From: Kineothrix sp. IPX-CK
GTDB lineage: Bacteria > Bacillota > Clostridia > Lachnospirales > Lachnospiraceae
Length of the DNA stretch: 64,000 nt
Direction: 5' to 3'
Assembly (NCBI RefSeq): GCF_039134705.1
Contig: NZ_CP146256.1
Coordinates: 4,526,001 to 4,590,000 of the forward strand
The number at the start of each line of letters is the position of its first letter. Position 1 is the first letter of the stretch. The notes below the pieces were generated by a model. That model was not told the origin of the DNA, searched no databases, and worked only from the letters and a program-made list of their open reading frames with translations. Positions 35,973 to 45,695 of the stretch are shown piece after piece. The position numbers and the translations under genes are program-made.

Positions 35973-36090
35973 GTGGTTATTGGTCTCTGCGTGGTTATTG
36001 GCCTCCGCCCGTGGTCATCGACCTCCGCCCGTGGTCATCGACCTCCGCCCGTGGTCATCGACCTCTGCCCGTGGTTACCGGCCTCTGCCC
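35964..36090. repeat. 20-bp tandem repeat (about six copies)
   Basis: Unit CCTCCGCCCGTGGTCATCGA. Three copies are identical, two neighbouring copies vary at a few bases, one has lost two bases and the last is partial. The unit is not a multiple of three, so no reading frame is kept through it. It is much more GC-rich than its surroundings and lies in the leader of the MBOAT gene. Confidence 0.9.
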
Positions 36091-36152
36091 GTGCCCTGCC
36101 GGTCTCCTCCCATATACAAGCCACACTCCCCAGAAAGGTATTCACACTCACA

Positions 36153-37649
36153 ATGCTTTTTAATTCCTATATATTCATTTTCATATTCCTCCCCCTGGTC
36201 CTTCTGGGCTGGTACGGATTGAACAAGCTAAAAAAATACGAGCTGGCGAAGGTATTCCTCGTCGGTATGTCTTTATGGTTTTACGGTTACTTCAACAATT
36301 ATTACCTCCTTATCATCACCATAAGCATACTCGTCAACTATACATTAAGCTGGCTCATGACCTTTTCAAAGACCAGATTTACAAGCAGAATTGGTCTTTT
36401 AACAGGCATTGGCATCAATCTCGCCATTTTATTTTATTTTAAATACTATGATTTTTTCATCGACAATATAAACTACATTTTCCACAGTGATTACGCACTG
36501 AAACATATACTCCTGCCTCTGGGTATCAGCTTTTTTACCTTCCAGCAGATTTCCTTCACTGTAGACCGCAATGAGGGTGAATTAGATCATCCTTCCTTTA
36601 TCAATTATGCTGCCTTCGTGACCTTTTTTCCCCAGTTGATTGCAGGTCCTATCGTTTTTTACAAGGAAATGATACCTCAATTCGAGGACTTAAACAAAAG
36701 GCGCTTCGACTCCGGTAATTTTGCAAAAGGCATTTCCTTGTTTGTGCTGGGCCTTGGGAAAAAAGTCCTATTGGCTGATATGCTGGCATTAGCCACGAAT
36801 TTCGGCTTCGAGCAGACCTATTTTCTCGATACGCCTTCCACACTGTTGGTCATTCTCGCATATACCTTCCAGATTTATTTCGATTTCAGCGGATACAACG
36901 ACATGGCAATCGGACTCGGCTATATGTTCAATATTGCATTACCCATTAACTTCAATTCACCCTACAAGGCTTGTTCCGTTAAAGAGTTATGGCAGCGCTG
37001 GCATATGACCCTATCCCGTTTTTTTGTAAACTACGTGTACATTCCTCTGGGAGGAAGCAAAAAGGGAAGGCCTCGAACAATTCTCAATACCATAATAATC
37101 TTCTGCTTAAGCGGGCTGTGGCACGGTGCCAACTGGACATACGTCGCATGGGGGACCATGCAGGGTCTCTTAGTCGTGTGGGATAACTTGGGGATCGTTG
37201 GAATAAAGGGCAATAAAGAAAAGGTTCCTTCCAAAATCCATATCCCCAGATGGCTGGGATGGTTTTTCACTTTTTCCTTCTTCAACCTGTCCCTGATTTT
37301 CTTTCGAAGCGAAAACATGACCTATGCGTTCCAGATGTTCAAAAATATATTCGCCTTTAAAAATACCGGCTATCTATACAAGCTGGCCGCTAATATGGAC
37401 ATTCCTGAATTTTATGTTATCAAGCAGGCCATCAACCTTCTGGCCCCGGATATGCTCAGCACAGTTTACATTGTATTCTTCTTCATCGCGCTGGCTATCA
37501 GTGCCTTTGTCCTGACGAGAAAAAATTCTCTCCAGATAGTAGCGGAGACGAATTACGGTTCCAAGTTCTGCTGGTACATTACTATCGTATTCCTATGGTC
37601 GCTGATTTCATTTTCACAGGTCAGCACATTTATCTATTTCAATTTCTAG
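36153..37649 (+). CDS. MBOAT-family membrane O-acyltransferase (AlgI/DltB-like)
   Basis: A 498-residue polytopic membrane protein predicted to carry acyl groups across the membrane for O-acetylation of a surface polysaccharide. The conserved MBOAT histidine lies in SGLWHGANWTYVAWG near residue 322, preceded by the block FNSPYKACSVKELWQRWHMTLSRFFVNYVYIPLGG. The start at 36153 follows AGAAAGG by 14 nt; the longer frame upstream runs through a non-triplet minisatellite and is rejected. The next gene is an SGNH-type partner. Confidence 0.9.
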   Translation: MLFNSYIFIFIFLPLVLLGWYGLNKLKKYELAKVFLVGMSLWFYGYFNNYYLLIITISILVNYTLSWLMTFSKTRFTSRIGLLTGIGINLAILFYFKYYDFFIDNINYIFHSDYALKHILLPLGISFFTFQQISFTVDRNEGELDHPSFINYAAFVTFFPQLIAGPIVFYKEMIPQFEDLNKRRFDSGNFAKGISLFVLGLGKKVLLADMLALATNFGFEQTYFLDTPSTLLVILAYTFQIYFDFSGYNDMAIGLGYMFNIALPINFNSPYKACSVKELWQRWHMTLSRFFVNYVYIPLGGSKKGRPRTILNTIIIFCLSGLWHGANWTYVAWGTMQGLLVVWDNLGIVGIKGNKEKVPSKIHIPRWLGWFFTFSFFNLSLIFFRSENMTYAFQMFKNIFAFKNTGYLYKLAANMDIPEFYVIKQAINLLAPDMLSTVYIVFFFIALAISAFVLTRKNSLQIVAETNYGSKFCWYITIVFLWSLISFSQVSTFIYFNF

Positions 37650-37740
37650 TGTACTGTTTGGCTAATTATGAATGAGACAGCACACTGGCGGCAGATTCAT
37701 ACGCTATACCGCGGCAAATAGACAGAAAGGTATAAAGCAA

Positions 37741-38817
37741 TTGGAGAAAAATTTTATTATATCTTTTTTTAAAAGAATATTGGTAATTATGGCAGTTATC
37801 GCCGGATTCGTCATCATATTGGACCCCTTTTTCCATTACCATAAGCCATGGTTCGGGTTAAAGGCAGTTCTGACCGATAAGGAATATCAATGTATCGGCA
37901 CCCTTCGCACCTTCGATTACGACAGCCTGATCTTAGGCTCCTCCGTGGCTGAAAACTATAATAACGGCTGGTTCGACCAGGGCTTCGGCTGCACTGCCAT
38001 CAAGGCTGTCCGTTCCTATGGTGCTACCGCGGACTTATGCTACCTTCTGGATACTGCGTATGAAAGTCATGACCTGAAATATGTTTTCTACAGTATGGAC
38101 ACCTCTTCTCTTGCCGCTGATCCTATACCCACCTACGAACTGACCGGCTGTCCCATGTATTTATACAACAAGAATTACTTCGATGACGTACAATATATAT
38201 ATAACAAAGGCGTTTTGTTGGAAAAGACACCTTACCTCATTGCTAACTCTCTTATCGGAGATTACGATGAGAACGACTCCTACAACTGGGCACAGTGGAA
38301 ACAGTTCAATCAGGACATGGCATTAAACAACTACATGCGGGCACCCCAGATTTCTCCCATGAAAGAAAAGGATTATTATCAAGATGTACTGAATGCCAAT
38401 ATCGGACTGGTAGAGGATCAGATTACCGCTCATCCCGAAACACAGTTCAAAATTTTCTTTCCTGCCTACTCTATGCTTTGGTGGGACAACATCTACCGCA
38501 CAGGCGATTTGGAGGCTTACCTTTACAACATGGAACAAACCGTAGGACGGCTGCTCACCTATGACAACGTCCAAATGTTTTATTTTCAGGATGAGACCGA
38601 GATTATAACCAATCTCAACAACTACATGGACACTCTCCATTTTTCCCCTGAAATTAACCAATATATGACTGATCAGATCATCGCAGGAGACAGACAGCTC
38701 ACTCTGGAAAACTATGAGCAGACTTTCTCCGACATGCGCCACTTCGCATATAGGATTGTAAACGAATGGATCCTCCCTTACGAGGACTCCATAAAGATCG
38801 ACTACACTCAAAGTTGA
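37741..38817 (+). CDS. SGNH-like partner of the MBOAT acyltransferase
   Basis: A 358-residue protein with an N-terminal membrane anchor (about 8-30) and an extracellular domain resembling AlgJ/AlgX/DltD-type partners. The candidate nucleophile serine is in SLILGSSVAENYN, and a DxxH pair is in NYMDTLHFSPEI near residue 300. It would transfer the acetyl group delivered by the MBOAT protein onto a glycan outside the cell. The start is TTG with AGAAAGG 10 nt upstream; the in-frame ATG at 37672 has no ribosome site. Exact substrate unknown. Confidence 0.75.
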   Translation: MEKNFIISFFKRILVIMAVIAGFVIILDPFFHYHKPWFGLKAVLTDKEYQCIGTLRTFDYDSLILGSSVAENYNNGWFDQGFGCTAIKAVRSYGATADLCYLLDTAYESHDLKYVFYSMDTSSLAADPIPTYELTGCPMYLYNKNYFDDVQYIYNKGVLLEKTPYLIANSLIGDYDENDSYNWAQWKQFNQDMALNNYMRAPQISPMKEKDYYQDVLNANIGLVEDQITAHPETQFKIFFPAYSMLWWDNIYRTGDLEAYLYNMEQTVGRLLTYDNVQMFYFQDETEIITNLNNYMDTLHFSPEINQYMTDQIIAGDRQLTLENYEQTFSDMRHFAYRIVNEWILPYEDSIKIDYTQS

Positions 38818-38893
38818 TGCGAAGCTGGGTATACTGTCTAGAACTGTTCGCAAAAAGGACCTTTTAACACCCTGATCTTATTACATGATAAAA

Positions 38894-38930
38894 AGGCTGT
38901 TTACCGTCCATTCAGGATAGTAAACAGCCT
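38894..38930. terminator. Bidirectional terminator between convergent genes
   Basis: Stem AGGCTGTTTAC/GTAAACAGCCT around a 15-base loop. The minus strand continues with five T, so it mainly serves the acidic lipoprotein gene, and it can also end the MBOAT operon on the plus strand. Confidence 0.85.
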
Positions 38931-38969
38931 CTTCGTTTAATTATTTACTGCACAATTGCCAGCTTATAA

Positions 38970-39338
38970 TTAGTTAGCGTCTGTTGCTTCTGTATCTGCT
39001 GCTTCATCAGTGGTTGCTGCTTCATCTGTTGCTGCTGCGTCTGTTGCTTCTGCATCCTCAGCTACTTCTTCAGTTGCTGCTGCATCTTCTGCTACTTCTT
39101 CAGTTGCTGCTGCGTCTTCTGCTACTTCTTCGGTTGCTGCTGCGTCTTCTGCTACTTCTTCAGTTGCTTCTACGTCTTCTGCTACTTCTTCAGTTGCTGC
39201 TGCATCTGTTGCTTCTTCCGTAACTGCTTCAGTTTCTACTGCTGCATCTTCCGTTGCTACGTCTGTGTTTCCACAAGCCATCATCAATGTTGCGCATGTT
39301 GCTACTGCTGTTAATAATAAAACTACTTTCTTTTTCAT
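38970..39338 (-). CDS. Small lipoprotein with acidic tandem repeats
   Basis: A 122-residue lipoprotein: signal peptide with lipobox MMAC at about residue 22, then almost only Ala, Glu, Asp, Thr and Val. Four to five copies of a 10-residue repeat of type VAEDAAATEE are visible, encoded by a 30-bp DNA repeat. It is extremely acidic, probably unfolded, and no family is recognised. AGGAGG precedes ATG 39338. The leader contains an imperfect hairpin, GTTGATA/TATCAAC, at 39374-39410. Possible roles are spacer or ion-binding surface polymer (inference). Confidence 0.8.
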   Translation of the reverse strand: MKKKVVLLLTAVATCATLMMACGNTDVATEDAAVETEAVTEEATDAAATEEVAEDVEATEEVAEDAAATEEVAEDAAATEEVAEDAAATEEVAEDAEATDAAATDEAATTDEAADTEATDAN

Positions 39339-39613
39339 AATTTTTTTCCTCCTAGAAATATGAAATGTTTTTTGTTGATACAAACCTATGTATGTGGTTC
39401 CTATATCAACTTTTAACATAATATGTCATAAATGTGTCCAAAGTGTGAACAGATTCTTGATTTTTTATTAATCTCCCGAATACTTTCTCCACGATCTCTC
39501 TTCAACCCCAGTTAAATAGCCGCTTCACGAATATATTTACAAATTCATTTTTTTTCATTAAACTATACTCATAACCTGATACCATAACCTTTTTATGAAA
39601 GGAATCAAACATT

Positions 39614-40363
39614 ATGAAATTAATCTCATGGAACGTAAATGGCCTCCGTGCCTGCATCGGCAAAGGCTTCCTGGACTTCCTGGTCTCCGAATCCCCTGAT
39701 ATTCTCTGTTTACAGGAGACCAAGCTCCAAGCCGGCCAAATCGATCTGGACCTCCCCGGTTACTTCCAATACTGGAACTACGCCGAGAAAAAAGGCTATT
39801 CCGGTACCGCTATTTTCACCAAAGAGGAACCTCTCTCCGTCTCCTACGGAATAGGGATCGAAGAACACGACCACGAAGGCCGCGTCATCACGCTGGAATT
39901 CCCGGAATTCTATATGATAACCGTATACACCCCCAATTCTCAGGACGAGCTGGCGAGACTATCCTACCGTATGAAATGGGAAGATGATTTTCTTTCTTAT
40001 CTGAAGACGCTGGAAAAGGAGAAGCCCGTCATTTTTTGCGGTGATTTAAACGTAGCTCATAAGGAAATTGACCTTAAGAACCCCAAAACCAACCGCAAAA
40101 ACGCGGGCTTTACAGATGAAGAGAGAGAAAAATTCACTATTTTAACCGAATCCGGTTTTATTGACACCTTCCGTTACTTCTATCCTGATAAGGAGGGCAT
40201 CTACTCATGGTGGTCCTACCGTTTCAGTGCCAGAGCCAAAAACGCCGGTTGGCGTATTGACTATTTCCTCGTGTCGGACAGCTTAAAGGATCGCTTGCAG
40301 GACGCTGTCATTTACACTGACGTGCTCGGCTCCGATCATTGTCCTGTGGGTTTACTCATCTGA
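39614..40363 (+). CDS. xth: Exodeoxyribonuclease III (AP endonuclease)
   Basis: A 249-residue DNA-repair nuclease that cleaves abasic sites and removes 3' blocking groups. Active-site blocks are WNVNGLRA (N7), LQETKLQ (E35), [14 protein letters not shown] and the C-terminal [15 protein letters not shown] lies 8 nt before the ATG. It overlaps the convergent DUF3810 gene by 12 bp at its 3' end. Confidence 0.96.
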   Translation: MKLISWNVNGLRACIGKGFLDFLVSESPDILCLQETKLQAGQIDLDLPGYFQYWNYAEKKGYSGTAIFTKEEPLSVSYGIGIEEHDHEGRVITLEFPEFYMITVYTPNSQDELARLSYRMKWEDDFLSYLKTLEKEKPVIFCGDLNVAHKEIDLKNPKTNRKNAGFTDEEREKFTILTESGFIDTFRYFYPDKEGIYSWWSYRFSARAKNAGWRIDYFLVSDSLKDRLQDAVIYTDVLGSDHCPVGLLI

Positions 40364-41575
40364 TTGTACCAAATATCCCGGGTCAGCTAACGTTTGCTGT
40401 ACTTCCATCGAACCGTCGTAATAATGGAGCAGCAGGCCTACTACCCTCGTATAACTTAAGATTCCGTCTCCCACACCGTTAAGAACCATGGAAGTCTCCG
40501 ATAATTTGTCGGAGACTTTATCTACGACTTCCGTATTGATGAGCGCCTTTGCCTCAACCTTTTCCCAGGCAGCTTCTCTTAAGAATACGTTCTCCTTCTT
40601 TACCTGATCAGATATCTTTACACGGGAATCGTAGATTTCATTATTTCTGCCTATCGCATCATAATATTCGTTGTTTATATAATTCAAAACGCTTAAATAA
40701 CCACTGTATTGGAACGTCACATCCGAAGAATTGGCACAAGCCAGAAAACCGATCAGATTCGCCTCATCTTCGAACATAAATCCTTTCAGATGGGCATATT
40801 CGTGACAGATAGTTGCAGGGCGGTTGATTTCCAGCATCAGGCTGTTATAATTGGCCTCCATGGAAAAAGGGAAAAAATATCCTTTCATCTTTTGCTGACT
40901 GAAAAACCCTGAGAAGTAAAATTGCTTCGGCATGGGATAATAACCACCTAACTGCTCACAATATTTGCTTAAATTTCTCATGGACTCTATAGCAATTTCC
41001 TCCATATTATCGGGATAAATAATATTGCCCTTTTCGTCCCTGTTCACTTGCTTCGCCAGCTCATTGGCCCTTATGACCACGTAATCTCTAAGGTTTTCCA
41101 ATTCCTCCAGCGTATATTCCTTCTGCAATAAATCCGGAAGTAGCGGATCCTGTGGCGACATCCGGTCAAGCATCCCATACCTCTGCGTCAAAGCAGAGCT
41201 GTGATACGGAATAAAACAGTTCAAGGTCATCACCCCGCAAAACCCCGCGAATATCCACGCATAAGCGGTAAAATATCTGCCGCAAAAACCCATGACCTTG
41301 GAATAGATCGAAGAGCGTTTAAAAGCTAATAAAAAAATAGCCGCAACGAATCCCAGCACAACAGCTATCATTGTTACTACCAAGCCTGCTGCCATCATTA
41401 TTTCTCCAATAGAAAAAGGGAACAACCCTGTAAACCGTCCATATGTATTCACCCATAGGGGAAAAATATTCCGCACATAAAAGTTACAGAATGCCTCACT
41501 TTCCCATGCAATGGCATTCAGAACTGCAATCAACGCGAAAATCCCCAACAATGTCAAGAACCCTCTCCGTCTCAT
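40352..41575 (-). CDS. DUF3810 membrane protein with an HExxH-like motif
   Basis: A 407-residue protein. Three membrane spans are visible in the first 130 residues, then a soluble domain with [25 protein letters not shown] near residue 260. The HExxH pattern plus a downstream Glu fits a zinc metallopeptidase, as annotated for the DUF3810 family, but activity is unproven. GGGAGG precedes the ATG. It is convergent with the exonuclease gene. Confidence 0.82.
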   Translation of the reverse strand: MRRRGFLTLLGIFALIAVLNAIAWESEAFCNFYVRNIFPLWVNTYGRFTGLFPFSIGEIMMAAGLVVTMIAVVLGFVAAIFLLAFKRSSIYSKVMGFCGRYFTAYAWIFAGFCGVMTLNCFIPYHSSALTQRYGMLDRMSPQDPLLPDLLQKEYTLEELENLRDYVVIRANELAKQVNRDEKGNIIYPDNMEEIAIESMRNLSKYCEQLGGYYPMPKQFYFSGFFSQQKMKGYFFPFSMEANYNSLMLEINRPATICHEYAHLKGFMFEDEANLIGFLACANSSDVTFQYSGYLSVLNYINNEYYDAIGRNNEIYDSRVKISDQVKKENVFLREAAWEKVEAKALINTEVVDKVSDKLSETSMVLNGVGDGILSYTRVVGLLLHYYDGSMEVQQTLADPGYLVQSDE

Positions 41576-41865
41576 CCCACACCTCCCATGAATCTACAAC
41601 ACCCCTGCTGCTTACAATTAAAGGATAGCAGATAGATATGAAGTAGGAATGATAATTTGTAAATAATTTATGAATAATTTATAAAATATTTTCATTTATT
41701 CATTTTTATTTGGTAATATTATACAATTTTTTATTTTTTTGCACCTGTTATCCTTTTAAAAATGCAGAGAAATAGCATAAAAATACTTTCTTCATAAGAT
41801 TAAGCAGGGCTCGCATATAGTATTATAGTACTGTTTTTAAAAAATTAAGTAATTCTTCAATATTT

Positions 41866-41893
41866 TTGCACACCCTTTAGTATATTATATTAT
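41866..41893 (+). promoter_or_regulatory. Promoter of the metallophosphoesterase operon
   Basis: TTGCAC (41866-41871) and TATTAT (41888-41893) are 16 bp apart, upstream of the gene at 41920. The remaining gap 41576-41865 is AT-rich, and I see no gene or structure in it. Confidence 0.5.
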
Positions 41894-41919
41894 CAGATTT
41901 GACATTAGAAAGGCATCTT

Positions 41920-42855
41920 ATGAAACGGACAAACCTTCGGGTATTTCAGGCTATTTTGCTCACTATTACATTTACGTTCCTTTTTTCCGCATGCGGGGAC
42001 TCTGCCTCCATCAAGAAAGAAGATATAACCACCTACAAGATCCGCATACCGGGCACGGAAGAAAGCTATGAGTTTTTATATCTGACAGATACTCATATGA
42101 TCGTTCCGGGAGATAAAGAAAATCAGGAAATATCCGATTACGAGAAGCAGCGCCTTCCTGTTTTCACCATGGAGGACGTTCCTTCTCCCTTCCTACAATT
42201 TCCCCAGTGGATTCAATATGCCAATGAACAGGATTTCGACGGACTGCTGCTTGGGGGAGATATCATCGATTATCCTTCCGCCTCCAATCTGGAATATCTG
42301 AAGACTTGTTTGGACGATTTAAAGATACCTTATATATATAATATAGGCAATCACGACTGGACCTATCCTTGGGAATATATGACCGAAAAGGGGAAGAGCG
42401 AATACCTCCCCCTCTTTAACTCATATATGGAAAATAACACCTCTATCCATACAAAGGAATACGAAGACTTTACCATCGTAGCCGTAAATAACAGCAGTAA
42501 TCAGATCACCCCTGATGCGCTTACCCGGTACAAGGAAATCCTCGCTGAAAAGAAACCTGTCATTCTCATGCTGCACGTACCCCTTTACACCGAGGCCGTT
42601 CTTCATAAAGCTGCTGCTGTCTGGAAAGGAGGCGTAGTTCTGGGAGGAGGAATCCACGGAGGCATTTATCCTGACACCGTATCTACGGAGTTTATCACCC
42701 TTACTACGGCGAAGGACAGTCCGGTAGAGCTGGTGCTGGCCGGTCACGTTCATTTCGCGTTAAAAAGTGACATTCAAGGAGAAAAAAACATACCCCAAAT
42801 TATCGGGGACGCCGGATACAAAGGAAAAGCGACTATTATTCAAATTTCCGGCTGA
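41920..42855 (+). CDS. Calcineurin-like metallophosphoesterase lipoprotein
   Basis: A 311-residue surface phosphoesterase. The signal peptide ends in the lipobox FSAC near residue 25. The dimetal motifs follow in order: LTDTHM, GGDIID, GNHDW, a histidine in LMLHVPLY and GHVH. AGAAAGG lies 6 nt before ATG 41920. The DUF4474 gene follows 58 bp downstream and another metallophosphoesterase after it, suggesting a functional group on the cell envelope. Substrate unknown. Confidence 0.88.
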   Translation: MKRTNLRVFQAILLTITFTFLFSACGDSASIKKEDITTYKIRIPGTEESYEFLYLTDTHMIVPGDKENQEISDYEKQRLPVFTMEDVPSPFLQFPQWIQYANEQDFDGLLLGGDIIDYPSASNLEYLKTCLDDLKIPYIYNIGNHDWTYPWEYMTEKGKSEYLPLFNSYMENNTSIHTKEYEDFTIVAVNNSSNQITPDALTRYKEILAEKKPVILMLHVPLYTEAVLHKAAAVWKGGVVLGGGIHGGIYPDTVSTEFITLTTAKDSPVELVLAGHVHFALKSDIQGEKNIPQIIGDAGYKGKATIIQISG

Positions 42856-42913
42856 ACTTTTTCTAAGGTATCCCTTTCGACATATTTTCATATTATATAA
42901 CAAGTCAACGATT

Positions 42914-43801
42914 ATGGACTCTGTTATGTACGTACTTTTTGGAACCTTCCTCTTTGTCCTCCTTTTTTCCTGTTTCATTAGCCACAGGCGCCGGGAAAAA
43001 ATATTGAAAAAAGTGTGCGCCCTGAATAACGATGAAAAATATAATATTATGAACGAGCTTCTGGAGCCCTTCGGATTTTCTTATTTGGCATCCCAGGATA
43101 TTCTTGTTTCCCGCACCGATTCAGATAAGAGCAGGTCCGGCTGCCGTTTTTATCTTGTCCTTTACCGCCTCCCCATTTATTTTGACTACAAAGATAAGAC
43201 GTGGCTGGTGGAGTTACGCAGGGGACAATACGGAATCAATACCGGCGGAGAAATAGATATCTATTATGCCGACCGGATACTGAATCAACGGGAAATTAAA
43301 AGCACGCCTTTTTACAGCGTATCCGACAATGAAATGCCTCAGCTTTCCTTCTGCCTATTCAGAAAAGGAGTCCGCATCGCAGATGTCCTCTCCAGACAAT
43401 GGTGGCTGTCTGCCTTTTCCATGGGCCGCTTTTCTGAACCCGCCGATTTGTTTATGCAGGCAAGCATCTCTTTTCCCAGTCAGGAAATGGTCTGGGCCTT
43501 CGTAAAGAGTCTTAAGGCTGCGGGTTATACCAAGGAAGACTTCAATGTAACTCTTAACACCGTAACATTTTACTTTGCCGGCTCCTCCATACGTCCCCGC
43601 AGGCTGCATCGCATAAGAGACGCTATCGCCCAGCTTATCAATCAATTTTGGTACAGCATGTACCTCTTCGTTACGCGGCCCTTTTGCTTGTCTCTCGACC
43701 GGCTTTTATATTTATATTACTATCTTCCTCATATATTCTTCAAAATGCTGCATATCAATAAATATAATAAGTTGAATCAGCAAAGAAGGAACCGTTCATG
43801 A
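42914..43801 (+). CDS. DUF4474 membrane-anchored protein
   Basis: A 295-residue protein with an N-terminal anchor (residues 4-22) and a DUF4474 domain (about 35-240), with the landmark EIDIYYADRILNQREI and a conserved tryptophan pair near SRQWWLSAF. The C-terminal 50 residues are rich in aromatic and basic residues. The start is uncertain: no strong ribosome site lies before ATG 42914 and ATG 42929 is an alternative. It overlaps the following phosphoesterase gene by 4 bp (ATGA). Function unknown. Confidence 0.75.
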   Translation: MDSVMYVLFGTFLFVLLFSCFISHRRREKILKKVCALNNDEKYNIMNELLEPFGFSYLASQDILVSRTDSDKSRSGCRFYLVLYRLPIYFDYKDKTWLVELRRGQYGINTGGEIDIYYADRILNQREIKSTPFYSVSDNEMPQLSFCLFRKGVRIADVLSRQWWLSAFSMGRFSEPADLFMQASISFPSQEMVWAFVKSLKAAGYTKEDFNVTLNTVTFYFAGSSIRPRRLHRIRDAIAQLINQFWYSMYLFVTRPFCLSLDRLLYLYYYLPHIFFKMLHINKYNKLNQQRRNRS

Positions 43802-44742
43802 GCTACTATTCACGTCTTAACAAATCTTTCGAGGGAGCACTGAAGCTCCCTCTGACAGACCGTTCCAAATACGTTCTGATCAGTGACTGCCACCGTGGCA
43901 CGGGCACCTCATACGATAATTTCCTAAAAAACCAAAATCTATATTTTGCGGCGCTTCAGCACTATTATCAATACGGTTATACTTATATCGAGCTGGGCGA
44001 CGGGGATGAACTGTGGGAAAACCGCAGTATGGAACAGATTATCCAGACCCATAGCAACGTGTTCTGGCTACTCTCCCTTTTCCGTCAGGAAGGCAGGCTG
44101 TATATGCTTTATGGAAATCACGATATGATAAAAAAGAACAACCGCTATACACAAAAAACCTGCAGTACCTACCACTGCAGCAGTGAAAATATTTCTTTTT
44201 GGGAAAAGCAGCCCCTCTTCCCCAATATGACTTTTCACTCCGGCATCATTCTGGAAAATGTTCCATCACCTTCTATAAATAATGAAGCCCACTACTACCC
44301 TCCCGGAGACGATACATGCGGCCCTCACGACGTATATCTGACCCATGGCCACCAAAGCGATCTGTTCAACTCTACTTTCTGGATGTTCACCCGTTTTCTC
44401 GTACGGTATATCTGGAGACCTCTGGAGAGATTCGGCGTTCTTGACCCTACCAGCGCCGCCAAGAATTACACGAGGAAACGCAGGACGGAACAGCGCCTGC
44501 AGCATTGGGCGGCAAAGGAAAAGCATATATTGATTACCGGCCATACCCACCGTCCTTCCTTAACGGAAGAGGATAAATTTTATTACAACAGCGGGAGCTG
44601 TGTGCACCCCCGCTGTATTACATGCCTTGAAATCGAATATAAGCGTATCCGCCTCGTAAAATGGACTCTCGCAACAAGACCCGATATGACCCTCTACGTA
44701 TCGAGGGATGTGCTGGCCGGCCCGGTTTATCTGGACCGTTAA
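43798..44742 (+). CDS. Calcineurin-like metallophosphoesterase
   Basis: A 314-residue cytoplasmic phosphoesterase. Motifs in order: ISDCHRG, ELGDGDELWE, YGNHDM, YLTHGHQSD and ITGHTHRP. The first metal motif has Cys in place of a second Asp (DCH), as seen in LpxH/YbbF-like groups. It is translationally coupled to the DUF4474 gene. A weak hairpin (ACCATCG/CGATGGT, 44743-44771) follows the stop. Confidence 0.88.
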   Translation: MSYYSRLNKSFEGALKLPLTDRSKYVLISDCHRGTGTSYDNFLKNQNLYFAALQHYYQYGYTYIELGDGDELWENRSMEQIIQTHSNVFWLLSLFRQEGRLYMLYGNHDMIKKNNRYTQKTCSTYHCSSENISFWEKQPLFPNMTFHSGIILENVPSPSINNEAHYYPPGDDTCGPHDVYLTHGHQSDLFNSTFWMFTRFLVRYIWRPLERFGVLDPTSAAKNYTRKRRTEQRLQHWAAKEKHILITGHTHRPSLTEEDKFYYNSGSCVHPRCITCLEIEYKRIRLVKWTLATRPDMTLYVSRDVLAGPVYLDR

Positions 44743-44781
44743 TACCATCGTGTGACCTTGTCAAACGATGGTAGAAGCGCC

Positions 44782-45681
44782 TTAGCCTTTTACCGCTCCA
44801 ATCATGACACCTTTCTCAAAATACTTCTGCACGAAGGGATATACGCACAGAATCGGGAGTGTGGACACGATAATTACCGCGTATTTCACTTGATCTGCTG
44901 AAGACTGGGCATAACCGCCCTGAACGCCTCCGCTTCCGCTGGAAAATGCTTCGTTCAGGAGCAGAATCCTTCTCAGGACGATCTGAAGCGGCTCATTGTT
45001 CTTGTTACTGTTGAAAACGAGGGGGTTAAAATAATCGTTCCAGTGGAATACCGCATAGTACAAAATAAGTACGGCGATTACCGCCTTCGATAAGGGGATC
45101 ACCACCTTCCAGAAATAGGTGAAGTGAGAGCAACCGTCCAAAACCGCCGCCTCATACAGATCATGCGGTATGGAATTCTCTATAAAGGTCCTTGCGATAA
45201 TCAGGTTATATGTATTAATTGCTACCATAATAATCAGAATCGTTTTGGTGCTGATCAGACTCAGCGAGCTCACCGTCATATAAAGAGGCACCAGACCGCC
45301 GCTGAAAAACATCGTAAATACAAAATAAAACATAACTTTCCCCCGGGCCTTGAAGTCCGGTCTGGAAAGAGCATAGGCTGCCGGCATTGTTATTGCTAAA
45401 TTAAGTACAGTTCCCGCTGTAACATACAGAATGGTGTTGGCATAGCCCTTCCATATTCTCACATCCTCCATAATCTGTTCATAGCCATAGAGCCTGATAT
45501 CCTTTGGCAGGAAGGTGACCTTTCCGAGATTTACCAGATTAGAATTACTGATAGAGGCAATAACGACAAACCACAGTGGGTACAGAATAATCATAAATAT
45601 AATGATACTTAAGGCGATTACCGCCGCTCCGAATATTTTGTCCGCCGGACTTTTATATTTTACTCTTACTGCTCTTGCCAT
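44782..45681 (-). CDS. Carbohydrate ABC transporter permease, LplC/YtcP type
   Basis: A 299-residue permease, last gene of the arabinofuranosidase cluster. Six spans are present, with the EAA loop HDLYEAAVLDGCSHFTYFWKV and C-terminus KYFEKGVMIGAVKG, parallel to the permease at 618-1496. It partners the LplB protein 14 bp upstream and needs an MsmX-type ATPase encoded elsewhere. Confidence 0.9.
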   Translation of the reverse strand: MARAVRVKYKSPADKIFGAAVIALSIIIFMIILYPLWFVVIASISNSNLVNLGKVTFLPKDIRLYGYEQIMEDVRIWKGYANTILYVTAGTVLNLAITMPAAYALSRPDFKARGKVMFYFVFTMFFSGGLVPLYMTVSSLSLISTKTILIIMVAINTYNLIIARTFIENSIPHDLYEAAVLDGCSHFTYFWKVVIPLSKAVIAVLILYYAVFHWNDYFNPLVFNSNKNNEPLQIVLRRILLLNEAFSSGSGGVQGGYAQSSADQVKYAVIIVSTLPILCVYPFVQKYFEKGVMIGAVKG

Positions 45682-45695
45682 TTCGAAACGCCTCC

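Noticed and set aside
35964..36090. Possible CRISPR array from evenly spaced repeats
   Set aside because: Units are directly tandem with no spacers and are only 20 bp; a minisatellite.
35910..36152. N-terminal extension of the MBOAT protein by 81 codons
   Set aside because: It would run through a non-triplet tandem repeat, has no ribosome site and lacks any membrane or domain feature.
38984..39223. Leucine-rich plus-strand ORF
   Set aside because: Only the reverse reading of the 30-bp acidic repeats; poly-Leu with no start context.
40352..40363. 12-bp convergent overlap of the exonuclease and DUF3810 genes as a special feature
   Set aside because: Short convergent overlaps are common in compact bacterial genomes.
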